Origin: Pseudomonas sp.
GTDB taxonomy: Bacteria > Pseudomonadota > Gammaproteobacteria > Pseudomonadales > Pseudomonadaceae
Assembly: GCF_030684895.1 (NCBI RefSeq)
Contig: NZ_JAUXXP010000001.1
Coordinates: forward strand, 81,850 to 145,849
Direction: 5' to 3'
DNA: 64,000 nt
The position numbers were made by a program, and so were the translations under genes. A model generated the notes under the pieces. That model worked only from the letters and a program-made list of their open reading frames with translations. It had not been told where the DNA came from and did not search any database. This document shows, in pieces, positions 25,768 to 34,870 of this stretch; the stretch's first letter is position 1; each line of letters starts with the position of its first letter.

Positions 25768-26480
25768 TGCGCGGCTTACTGCTAAGCCTGCTGCTCATCA
25801 CACCGCTGGCCCAGGCGGAGAACCTGTTAATGCTTTGGACGGCTGGCCCGCCCAGCGGCGAATGGTCGGCGCCGTGGAAGCTGGCGGATATTCCCAAACT
25901 CAAGCCATCAGAGCGCACGCTGGTCGAGTTGGATGGCCAACCTCTATTGCGCATCAAGGCCGATGCGGCTGCCGGCGGCTTGCTGCATCCGCTGAATTTG
26001 CCTGGCGATCAGCCCTGGCAACTGAGTTGGCAATGGCGCACCGAACAGCGCCTGGATAAGGCCCGCTTCGCCACCCGCGAAGGCGACGACTACGCCGCAC
26101 GGGTGTATGTGCTGCTGGATTACCCGCTGGATTCGCTGAGTTTTGTCACCCGGCAGAAGCTGCGCCTGGCGCGCACCTTTTTCGACCCCGACCTGCCGGC
26201 GGCAACCCTCAGCTACGTCTGGGATAACCGTGAAGCCCCTGGCACCCATGCCCGCAGCGCCTATACCGAAACGGTGGAGATGCGCGTACTGCGTGGCCCG
26301 GAAGCAGCGCTGGGCGAGTGGCTGACGGAGTCCCGCGATCTTCGCGCCGACGCCACTGCCGCCTTTGGCAGCGCGCCACGCAAGATTCTCGGCGTGGTGT
26401 TTGCCGCCGACAGCGACAACACCGGCGAGTCGGCCACCAGCTATTTCGCCGCCCCGCAGCTGCAGCTATCTAATCCGTAG
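25767..26480 (+). CDS. Secreted DUF3047-family protein
   Basis: A 237-residue protein with a signal peptide (LLLSLLLITPLAQA) and a mature domain that matches the DUF3047 pattern by eye (LSWQWRTE, DDYAARVYV, LSYVWDNREAPGT, VVFAADSDNTGE). It is probably periplasmic. Its ATG shares the A of the preceding stop (TGATG), making it the last gene of the radical SAM operon. A longer frame from 25695 overlaps the preceding gene and is not needed. Biochemical role unknown. Its TAG stop lies inside a palindromic repeat. Confidence 0.8.
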   Translation: MRGLLLSLLLITPLAQAENLLMLWTAGPPSGEWSAPWKLADIPKLKPSERTLVELDGQPLLRIKADAAAGGLLHPLNLPGDQPWQLSWQWRTEQRLDKARFATREGDDYAARVYVLLDYPLDSLSFVTRQKLRLARTFFDPDLPAATLSYVWDNREAPGTHARSAYTETVEMRVLRGPEAALGEWLTESRDLRADATAAFGSAPRKILGVVFAADSDNTGESATSYFAAPQLQLSNP

Positions 26481-26570
26481 GAGCGGGGGGGGACGCCCAG
26501 TTCCATGCCCGCGAACCCCTGCGATGCAAAAGCTTCGCGGGCATGGGTTAGGCACCCCCGCCGCTCCTAC
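26477..26570. repeat. REP-like palindromic extragenic element
   Basis: Ends GTAGGAGCGG and CCGCTCCTAC are exact inverted repeats, and an inner pair (CCATGCCCGCGAA / TTCGCGGGCATGG) forms a second stem. This matches the REP-type repeats with GCTCCTAC ends common in Pseudomonas. It occupies the whole gap between two converging genes and may help end transcription of both. The first repeat overlaps the stop codon of the DUF3047 gene. Confidence 0.75.
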
Positions 26571-26579
26571 ATTCATCAT

Positions 26580-27650
26580 TCAGGCGACCTGAGTCTGTTT
26601 GATGGACTCGACCTGCTCGCGACACGTCCAGCGATTGGCCCGGGCAAAGGTGCCGAAGTCGTTAAAGCGTACGCCATGCGCGCGCATCACCTTGTGCGCG
26701 AACGGCACGCTGAGCTGGCGGATATAGAAGGGCTCCTTGACTACGAAATGGTGGATCGCATGGCTGCTGCCGAAGTTAAAGCAGAAGGCCTGCAGCGGCC
26801 ACAGCCACCAGGGGTTGAGCACCTGGGTCTGCTGGATCACGTTGCCCGCCTCGACATCGCCGTAGTAGTGCATGTTCGAGCTGACAAAGTGCAGGCAAAA
26901 GGTGCGCAGTACGTTGGGGCCAACCAACACCACTACAGCGATATTCACCACTGCCATCACCTGCAAGGTGATCGCAGACCAGGCTACAGGCGCACCGAGC
27001 GCGGCCGCCGTGAAATCGATCAGGTGGAAGCCGAGAAACACATACCAGGTGCCCCAATTGAGCAGCCCCAGCGGCGCGTAGACCTTGAGTGTGCGGGTCA
27101 GAATCAACCGGCGGTGCTTGGGGTTCGTCGCCCGTAGCCAGCGAATAAACGAGCTCATCATGTTGTCGCCGACCATCAGCAGGCGGGCAAAGCCCCAGGG
27201 CTCGCCATTGGTGATGGCACGCTCTTCCGTATCCTGCTCGCTACCGGACACCTTGTGGTGATTAAGGTGTAGATGGCGGCGCACCCAGGGGTTGATCGTG
27301 CTCGGCCGCGCCAGCCAGACCAGCGCCATCATCAGGTTGTGCGGCACACGGCGCTTGCGAAAGTACATCGAGTGGATCAGGTCATGTTCCAGCTCGTGGG
27401 TCAGCGAGGCGAAGAACGCATTCAGCAACAAGCACGCCCACCAGGCCAGATAACCGCCGATATACAGCGCCGCCGAAGCGATCATCCCAACCAGGGCGAA
27501 GGTCAGGATGCCCGCACCGAGGGCGTCCTGATGCTTAAGCAGGGGAAAGCGCTGGCGCAGCTCGACACCGTGGGCCATGACCTGTTGGCGGATCAGCGCG
27601 GCGCGTTGTGCGTCATTTAATGCAGCAGTGCTTGCAGGGGAGTGGGGCAT
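26580..27650 (-). CDS. Membrane fatty-acid-desaturase family protein
   Basis: A 356-residue integral membrane di-iron enzyme. Histidine boxes are HELEHDLIH (residues 85-93), HLHLNHH (126-132) and a late HAIHH, with four or more hydrophobic segments (45-80, 195-250). The family includes acyl desaturases and hydroxylases; the substrate cannot be read. It is divergent from the AraC regulator with a 99-bp gap, so that regulator is a candidate controller. Confidence 0.85.
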   Translation of the reverse strand: MPHSPASTAALNDAQRAALIRQQVMAHGVELRQRFPLLKHQDALGAGILTFALVGMIASAALYIGGYLAWWACLLLNAFFASLTHELEHDLIHSMYFRKRRVPHNLMMALVWLARPSTINPWVRRHLHLNHHKVSGSEQDTEERAITNGEPWGFARLLMVGDNMMSSFIRWLRATNPKHRRLILTRTLKVYAPLGLLNWGTWYVFLGFHLIDFTAAALGAPVAWSAITLQVMAVVNIAVVVLVGPNVLRTFCLHFVSSNMHYYGDVEAGNVIQQTQVLNPWWLWPLQAFCFNFGSSHAIHHFVVKEPFYIRQLSVPFAHKVMRAHGVRFNDFGTFARANRWTCREQVESIKQTQVA

Positions 27651-27749
27651 GCCTACATCCTCTTGTTGATGAGGCCACCACTGTGCCGCGAACCCCGGGC
27701 CTGCGCCTGACCCTGAACGCCAACCTGTTGACCGGACCCGCCAATCTGC

Positions 27750-28763
27750 ATGACTGCCGAACCCACAACCCTGGCCAGCTGGACCCGCGCCCTGCGTAAG
27801 CAGCTCGATGCGCTGGGCCTCGACAGTGCCGCGTTGTGCCAGGCTGCGGGGCTAGAGCCGAGCCTGCTTGACGACCCCAACGCACGTTGCCCGCTGTCTA
27901 TCACCACGCGCTTGTGGCAACTGGCCGTTGAGGCCAGCGGTGACCCGGCGCTGGGTCTGAAGACCTCGCAGTTCGTCAGCCCGACCACCTTTCACGCCCT
28001 CGGTTACGCCCTGGTCGCCAGTAGCAGCCTGCGCGAGATGTTCGAGCGCATCGTGCGCTATCACCGGGTGGTCAGCGATGCCCTGGAACTGGAGTTGCGC
28101 GAATGCGCCGACTGCTACGAGTTCCGCTTTCGTGTACCACCCGGCAGCCCGCCACCAGCCGCCGAGGCGCTGGATGCCTTTGCGGCGATCTATGTGCGCA
28201 GCTGCCGCAATCGTCTCGGTCGCGACTTCGCCCCACTGGCGGTTCATCTACAGCGCGCCGCACCGATGGATGCGCAGCCCTGGCATGCAGTCTTCCGCGC
28301 GCCACTGTTGTTTGCCGCACCTGAAAACCTGCTGCGCTTTCCCCGCGCCGCCTTCGAGCAGCGCCTGGACGACGGCAACCCGGAACTCGCCGAACACAAC
28401 GAGACGGTACTCAAACGCACCCTCGAACAGCTGCAGCACGCCACCTGGACGCACAAAGTGCGCGCCTGCCTGGAGGCCCAGCTACCGGATGGTGAACCGT
28501 CCGCCGAACGTATCGCGCAGACCCTACATCTAAGCCTGCGCAGCCTGCAGCGCCATCTGGCCGATGAAGGCCTCAACTATGAAAGCCTACTCGCCGACAC
28601 CCGCCAGCGCCTGGCCCTGCAACATATGCGCGACCCACGCTGCTCGATCAGCGAAATCGCCTACCTGCTCGGTTTCGCCGACACCAGCAGCTTCAGCCGG
28701 GCGTTCAAGCGCTGGACCGGACAAGCGCCCAGCCATTACCGCGAAGGACTGAAACAGCCATGA
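27750..28763 (+). CDS. AraC-family transcriptional regulator
   Basis: A 337-residue regulator with an N-terminal Arabinose_bd-type effector domain (about 1-210) and a C-terminal AraC helix-turn-helix pair (about 235-335; RIAQTLHLSLRSLQRHL and ISEIAYLLGFADTSSFSRAFKRWTG). This architecture is like that of OruR/ArgR-type regulators of pseudomonads. It is divergent from the desaturase gene and overlaps the next flavoprotein start by 4 bp (ATGA), tying it to both. Effector unknown. Confidence 0.88.
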   Translation: MTAEPTTLASWTRALRKQLDALGLDSAALCQAAGLEPSLLDDPNARCPLSITTRLWQLAVEASGDPALGLKTSQFVSPTTFHALGYALVASSSLREMFERIVRYHRVVSDALELELRECADCYEFRFRVPPGSPPPAAEALDAFAAIYVRSCRNRLGRDFAPLAVHLQRAAPMDAQPWHAVFRAPLLFAAPENLLRFPRAAFEQRLDDGNPELAEHNETVLKRTLEQLQHATWTHKVRACLEAQLPDGEPSAERIAQTLHLSLRSLQRHLADEGLNYESLLADTRQRLALQHMRDPRCSISEIAYLLGFADTSSFSRAFKRWTGQAPSHYREGLKQP

Positions 28764-29836
28764 AGCATTACGACCTGCTGTTAATCGGCGCCGGTCACGC
28801 CCACCTCGGGGTGCTGCGGCGCTGGGCCTTGGTCGAGCGGCCGCCGGGGCGGATCGCCCTGCTCAGTGCCGGGCCCGTGGCTTGGTATTCCGGCATGCTG
28901 CCGGGGCTGCTGGCTGGACGGCATCGGCCGGAGGATTGCCAAGTCGAGCTGCAGGCGTTGTGCCGCGCGGCCAAGGTCGAGTTGCTTATCAGTCCGGTGG
29001 AAAGCCTCTCTGCCGCCCAGCAGCAGGTGCAACTGGCCGACGGGCAAACCCTTAACGCCAGCTGGCTGTCGCTAAATGTCGGCGCCCAGATTGCCACTCC
29101 TGAGCAACACGGGGATGCGATGCATCTGCTGGCGGTAAAACCCTTCGATAAGTTCCTGACGGGTTGGCAGCAATGGCAAGCCATGCCAGAGCCCATGGCG
29201 ATTCTCGGCGGCGGTGCCGCAGGGGTCGAGCTGGCGTTGGCCTTGGCCTTGGCCGGAAAGGTGCCGCAACTGGCGCTGTTCTGCGCCGGTCATCTGCTCG
29301 ATGGTTTGTCTGCTGGCGTGCGCCTGCGCGCCCTCGGCCATCTGCGTCAGCGCGGCGTCTGGGTGCGTGAGGATTGCCCAATCAGCCGCATCGAGGACGA
29401 CTGCCTGTTCAGCGGCGACGAGCCGGTCTGGCGCGGCCAGCGGCTGTTGCTAGCCAGTGGTGCCAAGGCCTTTGCCTGGCCGGCCCACAGTGGCCTGGGC
29501 TGCGACGAGAACGGCTTTGTATTGATTGCCCCGACTCTACAGAGCTACACCCACCCGACGATTTTCGCCGTGGGTGATTGCGCCAGCCTGCCCGGCGCAC
29601 GCAAGAGCGGGGTGTACTCGGTACGCCAGGGCCCGGTGCTGGCGAATAACCTGAATGCTGCACTGCGCGGCCTGGCGCTCAAGCGCTACCGCCCACAACG
29701 CCAGAGCCTGGCGCTACTCGCCACCGGCGACGGCGGCGCACTGCTGGACTGGCATGGGCACAGCGCCGGCGGGCGACTCTTTGGGCGCTGGAAGGACTTT
29801 CTCGACAAGGGTTTTATCCAGCGTCATCGGCTTTAA
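28760..29836 (+). CDS. FAD-dependent pyridine-nucleotide oxidoreductase (SelD-partner type)
   Basis: A 358-residue flavoprotein with FAD motif LLIGAGHAHLGVLRRW, second Rossmann motif ILGGGAAGVELALALA and the FAD-binding end IFAVGDCASLPG. It resembles the NDH-2-like group whose members also occur fused to the N-terminus of SelD; here there is no SelD domain. The first segment contains GMLPGLLAGRHRPEDCQ, typical of that group. It is translationally coupled to the AraC gene. Electron partner unknown. Confidence 0.8.
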   Translation: MKHYDLLLIGAGHAHLGVLRRWALVERPPGRIALLSAGPVAWYSGMLPGLLAGRHRPEDCQVELQALCRAAKVELLISPVESLSAAQQQVQLADGQTLNASWLSLNVGAQIATPEQHGDAMHLLAVKPFDKFLTGWQQWQAMPEPMAILGGGAAGVELALALALAGKVPQLALFCAGHLLDGLSAGVRLRALGHLRQRGVWVREDCPISRIEDDCLFSGDEPVWRGQRLLLASGAKAFAWPAHSGLGCDENGFVLIAPTLQSYTHPTIFAVGDCASLPGARKSGVYSVRQGPVLANNLNAALRGLALKRYRPQRQSLALLATGDGGALLDWHGHSAGGRLFGRWKDFLDKGFIQRHRL

Positions 29837-30095
29837 GCACTGATCCACCTGCGACCAAAGTGCCATGGCCCTCAACCGCCATGGGTGCTCGAATCAACCT
29901 CCCACCAAAGGTTGGCCGTAGGGAGCGTCACCCGCTATGGTCTATAGAATTGCCGACAACGGCCGATTGCCTACCCAGGCATATCCAGCAGCACGCACTC
30001 CGGTTCCAGCAGGCATGGCCCGCCCACTCTACAGCGGCGCGCCACAGGCAGTTTCTGGTCGTGGTTCGACCAGAATAAAAATAATGAGGTTTGTC

Positions 30096-31667
30096 ATGCG
30101 CTCTGCGTTTATTACCTATCCCAAGGCCTGCCTGCTGCATGCCATTGGGCTGGCTGGATTGATGGTGACGTACCAGCAGATCCAGCTGCCCTGGTTTATC
30201 AGCATTCCGTCCTTTCTGCTGCTGGCCCTGTGGCCGTGGCTCGGGCCCTGGCAGCGCCAGCATGAAGAGCAGCCGGAGCATGTCAATCCGCAGCACGAGT
30301 CGTTCAGCTCCCTGACCCAAAGCCTGTCGCGGCACACCTGCCAAAACGCCTTGGCCGCGGCCGAAGTGGCGCATGCCGCGCAACAGTTGGCCGGCAAACT
30401 GCAATCGCAGTTGAGCGCCACCGAGCAGATCAACCAGGCCGCCGAGGCCATCACCCATACCGAACAGGACAACGCCCAGCGCGCCGCACAGACCTTGCTG
30501 GCGGCGCAAAGCGTGCGGCAGAACAGCAGCAGCGGGCAGCAGGAACTGCGTGAGGCGATTGATGCCATGCAGCACCTGAGCGCGCAGACGGCGACCAGCC
30601 GCGAGCTGATTGACGGCCTGAGCAGCCGCACCGAGCAGATCGAGAAAGTCACCCTGGTAATCCAGTCGATTGCCAGTCAGACCAACCTGCTGGCGCTCAA
30701 TGCCGCCATCGAAGCCGCCCGCGCCGGCGACCTCGGCCGTGGCTTCGCCGTGGTGGCCGATGAGGTGCGTAACCTGGCCGGGCGCACCAGCAGCGCCACC
30801 GAGGAAGTCGGGCAGATCGTCAGCGATATCCGCCAGCAGAGCGCGGCAGTGGTCAGCCATATGCAGCAGCAGGCCGAACAGCTGACCCTGGCCGCGCAGC
30901 AGGTCGAGCACACCGGCGCGCAACTGCAGGGGATTGCCGAACTGGCGGTGGACGTGGAAAACCAGGTCAGCCAGATCGACAGCGGCACCCGACAGAACCA
31001 CGAACGTCTGGCCGAGCTCTCGGTAGCGGTCGGCCAGTTGCGCGGCGATGTCGGCGACAGCGAAGGGCAGACCCGCCAGCTCAGCAGCGCCGCCGAACGC
31101 TTGGTCGGGCAGGCGGAAAGCGTCAGTGAGCAGCTGGCCGAAGTCGGCCTGGATGACTATCACCAGCGCATTTATGACCTGGCCCGCAGCGCCGCAGCAC
31201 AGATTGCTGCGCAGTTCGAGGCGGACCTGCACAGCGGCCGGATCAGCGCCAGCGACCTGTTCGACCGCCACTACCAACCAATAGCCGGCAGCTTCCCGGC
31301 CAAGTACAAGACCCGTTTCGACAGCTACGCCGATCAGGTGCTGCCGGCCATTCAGGAGCCGCTGCTCAGCCAGCATGAAGGCCTGGTGTTTGCCATCGCC
31401 TGCACCGCCGAAGGTTATGTGCCGACGCACAACAACGCCTTCAACCACCCACCCTGCGGCGACCGCGCCGTGGACAGCCTGAAAAGCCGTAGCAAGCGCC
31501 TGTTCAACGACCGCACCGGCATCCGCTGCGGCAGCCATCAGCAGCCGCTGCTGCTACAGACCTATATGCGCGACACCGGCGAGCTGATGCACGACCTGTC
31601 GGTGCCGATCATGCTCCAGGGTCGGCACTGGGGCGGATTACGCCTGGGTTACAAGCCGGAGCCCTAA
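30096..31667 (+). CDS. Methyl-accepting chemotaxis protein with C-terminal sensor-like domain
   Basis: A 523-residue chemoreceptor. Two hydrophobic segments near the N-terminus (about 10-60) are followed directly by the signalling coiled coil with the hairpin tip [20 protein letters not shown] and [16 protein letters not shown] folded domain of about 150 residues lies after the coiled coil ([36 protein letters not shown]), so the presumed sensor is at the C-terminus rather than in the periplasm. The start at 30096 has AGG 6 nt upstream; frames opening at 29937 and 30084 are less likely. The 29837-30095 gap shows nothing else clear. Confidence 0.85.
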   Translation: MRSAFITYPKACLLHAIGLAGLMVTYQQIQLPWFISIPSFLLLALWPWLGPWQRQHEEQPEHVNPQHESFSSLTQSLSRHTCQNALAAAEVAHAAQQLAGKLQSQLSATEQINQAAEAITHTEQDNAQRAAQTLLAAQSVRQNSSSGQQELREAIDAMQHLSAQTATSRELIDGLSSRTEQIEKVTLVIQSIASQTNLLALNAAIEAARAGDLGRGFAVVADEVRNLAGRTSSATEEVGQIVSDIRQQSAAVVSHMQQQAEQLTLAAQQVEHTGAQLQGIAELAVDVENQVSQIDSGTRQNHERLAELSVAVGQLRGDVGDSEGQTRQLSSAAERLVGQAESVSEQLAEVGLDDYHQRIYDLARSAAAQIAAQFEADLHSGRISASDLFDRHYQPIAGSFPAKYKTRFDSYADQVLPAIQEPLLSQHEGLVFAIACTAEGYVPTHNNAFNHPPCGDRAVDSLKSRSKRLFNDRTGIRCGSHQQPLLLQTYMRDTGELMHDLSVPIMLQGRHWGGLRLGYKPEP

Positions 31668-31679
31668 ACCTGAACTAAG

Positions 31680-32906
31680 TTAACCCGCCGCCATCAGGCG
31701 CTTGTACTGCCGAGTGCGCCGCGCGCTTTTCAGCTGCTCCAGCAGCAACGCGCGCAGCGGCGACACCCCGGCGTGGGTGTGCTTGCCCAGGCTGAGCTGG
31801 CGTAGCTGGAATTTCACCACCGCCATATACGCCAGGGAGGCCAGCGCCTTGTGCTTCCAGCGGATTGGCGCCAGCTCGGCGCTGCTCGACTGCCCGGCCT
31901 GCCACTGTTTGGGCAGCGCCGGGTTGATCGCCAACGCGGTGGCGATCCCGGCCAAGGCCACACCGCTGGCCAATACCTGCTCGACCACCGGCAAGCGGCG
32001 AATCCCGCCGGTGACCATCACCGGCATGGTGGCCGCAGCGGCGATCTCGCCGGCAAATTCGAGGAAGTACGCTTCGCGCGCCAAGGTGCGTCCGTCGCGG
32101 GCATCGCCCTGCATGGCCGGGGCTTCGTAGCTGCCGCCGGACAGTTCGACCAGATCAACATCCAGCTCATTGAGCAACTGCACCACACGCTTGGCGTCGG
32201 CCGCATCGAAGCCGCCGCGCTGGAAGTCCGCCGAGTTAAGCTTGACCGCCACGCAGAAGCTCGGCGCCACCAACGCGCGCACCGCCTTGACCACCTCCAG
32301 CAGCAGGCGCGCACGGTTTTCCAGCGTGCCGCCCCAGCTGTCCGTGCGCTTGTTGCTGATCGGCGAGAGAAACTGGCTCAGCAGGTAACCGTGCGCCGCG
32401 TGGATCTGTACGCCGGTAAAGCCGGCCTGTTCGGCCAGCTGCGCAGTACGCGCAAAACGCTGGATCAATGCCTGGATTTCCGCCTCATCCAGCGCCTTGG
32501 GCACGGGGAACATCTTCGACAGGCCGCCCAGCTCCAGGGCCACGGCCGAGGGCGCGACGGTCTGCTGACCAAGGTTGGCCTGCATCTGCCGGCCGGGGTG
32601 GTTGATCTGCATCCAGAACTGCGCGCCCTGGGCACGGCCGATGCGCGCCCACTCGCGGAATTTTTCCAGCTGGCGGTCATCCTCCAGCACCACGCCGCCG
32701 GGGCCGGTCATCGCGCGGCGGTCGACCATCACGTTACCGGTGAGCAGCAAGCCTGCACCGCCCTCGGCCCAGGCCTGGTAAAGCCGCAGCAGTTCGGCGG
32801 ACGGGCCCTGGCTGGCGTCAGCAAGGTTCTCTTCCATCGCCGCCTTGGCGATGCGGTTGGTGATGGTCGTACCGTTGGGCAGTTGCAGCGCTTGGAAGGC
32901 AGTCAT
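31680..32906 (-). CDS. NADH:flavin oxidoreductase, Old Yellow Enzyme family
   Basis: A 408-residue FMN-dependent TIM-barrel enzyme. Family marks are NRIAKAAMEE near the start, QINHPGRQ, IHAAHGYLLSQFLSPISNKRTDSWGG and VTGGIRR. The family reduces activated alkenes or electrophiles with NAD(P)H; the substrate is unknown. The start MTAFQALQLPNG at 32906 is family-like and lies 29 bp from the promoter -10. It is divergent from a MerR regulator across a palindromic operator, suggesting induction by a toxic small molecule (inference). Confidence 0.87.
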   Translation of the reverse strand: MTAFQALQLPNGTTITNRIAKAAMEENLADASQGPSAELLRLYQAWAEGGAGLLLTGNVMVDRRAMTGPGGVVLEDDRQLEKFREWARIGRAQGAQFWMQINHPGRQMQANLGQQTVAPSAVALELGGLSKMFPVPKALDEAEIQALIQRFARTAQLAEQAGFTGVQIHAAHGYLLSQFLSPISNKRTDSWGGTLENRARLLLEVVKAVRALVAPSFCVAVKLNSADFQRGGFDAADAKRVVQLLNELDVDLVELSGGSYEAPAMQGDARDGRTLAREAYFLEFAGEIAAAATMPVMVTGGIRRLPVVEQVLASGVALAGIATALAINPALPKQWQAGQSSSAELAPIRWKHKALASLAYMAVVKFQLRQLSLGKHTHAGVSPLRALLLEQLKSARRTRQYKRLMAAG

Positions 32907-32940
32907 GGCGTACTCCGGGGTAGCAGGTGAAGCAAGGCTA

Positions 32941-32965
32941 AGGTTAAAGTCAACTTTAAGGTCAA
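32941..32965 (-). promoter_or_regulatory. MerR-type operator in the OYE promoter
   Basis: A perfect 16-bp palindrome TTAAAGTCAACTTTAA (32944-32959) lies between a -35 TTGACC and a poor -10 TAGCCT on the minus strand, with the 19-bp spacer typical of promoters activated by MerR-family proteins. The divergent MerR gene starts 16 bp away. The layout is directly visible; the pairing is inferred. Confidence 0.65.
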
Positions 32966-32980
32966 TAGCCCGGAGCACAG

Positions 32981-33400
32981 ATGATGAAAATTGGTGAACT
33001 GGCCACCCGCAGCGGTCTGGCCGCCTCGCGCATTCGCTTTTACGAGGCCAGCGGGCTGATCAACGCTCAGCGTCAGGCCAACGGCTATCGCAGCTATACG
33101 CAGCAGACCCTGCAAACCCTGGGCATTATCAGCTGCGCCCAACAGGCCGGTTTCAGCCTGGAGGAAATTCGCCGCCTGCTGCCCGATGCCAACCCGCAGG
33201 GCTGGGCGCATGAGCAGATGCTCGACAGCCTGCAACGCAAGGTCGTCGAGATCGAGGCGATGCAGCAACGTCTGGCGCAGAACAAAGCGCAGCTGCTGAC
33301 CATCATCGCCACCATCGAGAGCAAACCAGATGGCATGCCTTGCACGGAAAACGCCGAGCGGGTGCTGGCCAATCTGCGCGACGCGCACGCCAGCCAGTAA
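32981..33400 (+). CDS. MerR-family transcriptional regulator
   Basis: A 139-residue regulator with an N-terminal winged helix (KIGELATRSGLAASRIRFYEASGLI, then RQANGYRSY) and a long dimerisation helix (about 75-115). There is a single Cys near the end (GMPCTEN) and no metal-binding Cys cluster, so a metal sensor is unlikely. It probably controls the divergent OYE-family gene through the palindrome in between. ATG-ATG at 32981/32984; the second fits the family equally well. Confidence 0.88.
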   Translation: MMKIGELATRSGLAASRIRFYEASGLINAQRQANGYRSYTQQTLQTLGIISCAQQAGFSLEEIRRLLPDANPQGWAHEQMLDSLQRKVVEIEAMQQRLAQNKAQLLTIIATIESKPDGMPCTENAERVLANLRDAHASQ

Positions 33401-33522
33401 GTCCATACCTGCCGTCTGCTGCGGCGGAAGCGGCTAGCCGCGCGCCTATACTCAAACACAGGGGGAATAACTTCAGCACTCCATTGGAGTAGGGGCTGGC
33501 ACCCAGCAGGCGGAGGCTTGCC

Positions 33523-34494
33523 ATGTCGAGTCTGCGCGTCGTTCTGCTCACTCTGCTGCTGGCAGTGGCGGGCTGTGCCAGCACTCCGCCGATTCAGGTA
33601 AGTGCGAGTACCTGGCAGCAGGTCGACCGTGAGATCACCACCCTTTCACGCAGCGCCGCACAACAGGCGCGCGAGCATGCGCTGCTGTCGATGGAGCAGT
33701 GGATGGACCTGGTGTACCAACAGACCGACGAGGAATTTATCCCCTGGTTTTCCGGCTACTGGACCCAGCAGTGGATGAGCGTCAAGGTTTCCTGGTACCG
33801 CCTCAGCAGCGGTGGCGCGAAGGACCCCAGCGTCAAACGCCTGGCCCTGTACCTGCAAGAGCAATACCGCGAGCGCGTGCTGGAACCGGTCGCCGAGACC
33901 GACGATCCACAGCAGATCATGGCGCGCAGCACCTGGCTGTACATTCAGCATCTCGATGAAAACCTGCCGCGAATTGCCCAGCAATATGACGTGCCGCGCG
34001 AGCAGTTCCACCAGCGCCTCAAGGCCATTCCGGCCATCACCCAGGCGCCTGGCGCATCGCTGTATGAACTGCTGCACGCCGAACCGCTCACCGAGTTGCC
34101 GGCCTATAACGCCTTTATCGAGCGCATTCGCAATGCCCCGCGCGGCCTCGGTGACTGGTCGGCGGACCCAGGCATTTCCGCCGTGGCGCAACACACCAGC
34201 GAGCGCCTGGTGGACGACCTCGCGGTCAGCGGCGCGGCCGGCGCCTTATCGGCGCTGATCGGCGGCCCCGCCGGCACCACGGTGTCCCTTGGCGTGGCGC
34301 TATTTACCGCCGTCTCGCGGGAAAACGCGCGACCCGCCAGCGAGGCGCAGCTGCGCAAGAACCTCAACGCCGCCTTCGATGATGAGTGGCTGGGGCTGAT
34401 GCGCAGCACCGAGCACGGCGTTCTGGCCGGTGTGCATCAGCTGTCCGGGCAGATCGAACGGGGCCTCATGGTGCCGTTTCGCTATCAACCATAA
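33523..34494 (+). CDS. Lipoprotein of unknown function
   Basis: A 323-residue lipoprotein with lipobox VAGC (Cys 18). The mature part is largely helical and charged (EEFIPWFSGYWTQQWMSVKVSWYRL, YLQEQYRERVLEPV). A single Gly/Ala-rich hydrophobic stretch (about 237-265, AAGALSALIGGPAGTTVSLG) could insert in a membrane. GGCGGAGG lies about 8 nt before the ATG. I do not recognise the family, and its neighbours give no clue. Confidence 0.75.
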   Translation: MSSLRVVLLTLLLAVAGCASTPPIQVSASTWQQVDREITTLSRSAAQQAREHALLSMEQWMDLVYQQTDEEFIPWFSGYWTQQWMSVKVSWYRLSSGGAKDPSVKRLALYLQEQYRERVLEPVAETDDPQQIMARSTWLYIQHLDENLPRIAQQYDVPREQFHQRLKAIPAITQAPGASLYELLHAEPLTELPAYNAFIERIRNAPRGLGDWSADPGISAVAQHTSERLVDDLAVSGAAGALSALIGGPAGTTVSLGVALFTAVSRENARPASEAQLRKNLNAAFDDEWLGLMRSTEHGVLAGVHQLSGQIERGLMVPFRYQP

Positions 34495-34589
34495 GCCTGC
34501 CCCGCGCCCATGATTGTTTAGCCAGCAGCAATCTGAATATGCGAAAAACACGATTTAACCAACAGTCGCCGACGTGCGAGTCTGCCGGT

Positions 34590-34763
34590 ATGAGTGAACC
34601 GATAGCCAATCTGCGCCGCGTCTTCCGCTTCTGCCTGTGCAAGGCCGAGGGACGTTTCGGCATTGATCGGCTCAGCCCGCTGTTACCGGAAATCCTCGCC
34701 TTCTGGGCCCTGTGGCATTGCCGCCACGCGCGCCCGCCGGATGCCCTGAGCCTCCCGCGCTGA
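34590..34763 (+). CDS. Possible small protein of 57 residues
   Basis: The frame begins MSEPIANLRRVFRFC and includes an aromatic stretch (LPEILAFWALWHCRH). Cys and Trp content is high, and the ATG has only weak Shine-Dalgarno character (CTGCCGGT upstream). It lies between the lipoprotein and PuuB-like genes and has codon use like its neighbours. It may be a real small gene or a chance frame. Confidence 0.3.
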   Translation: MSEPIANLRRVFRFCLCKAEGRFGIDRLSPLLPEILAFWALWHCRHARPPDALSLPR

Positions 34764-34870
34764 GTACTTCAGCCGTCTGCCTATTGTGTGCTGCACGCGC
34801 CTGCCCTGGCGCGAACCGCTGAGCCGTCTGCTCACGACAGCACCCGCTACCCGCCCCCAGGAACCGCCTT

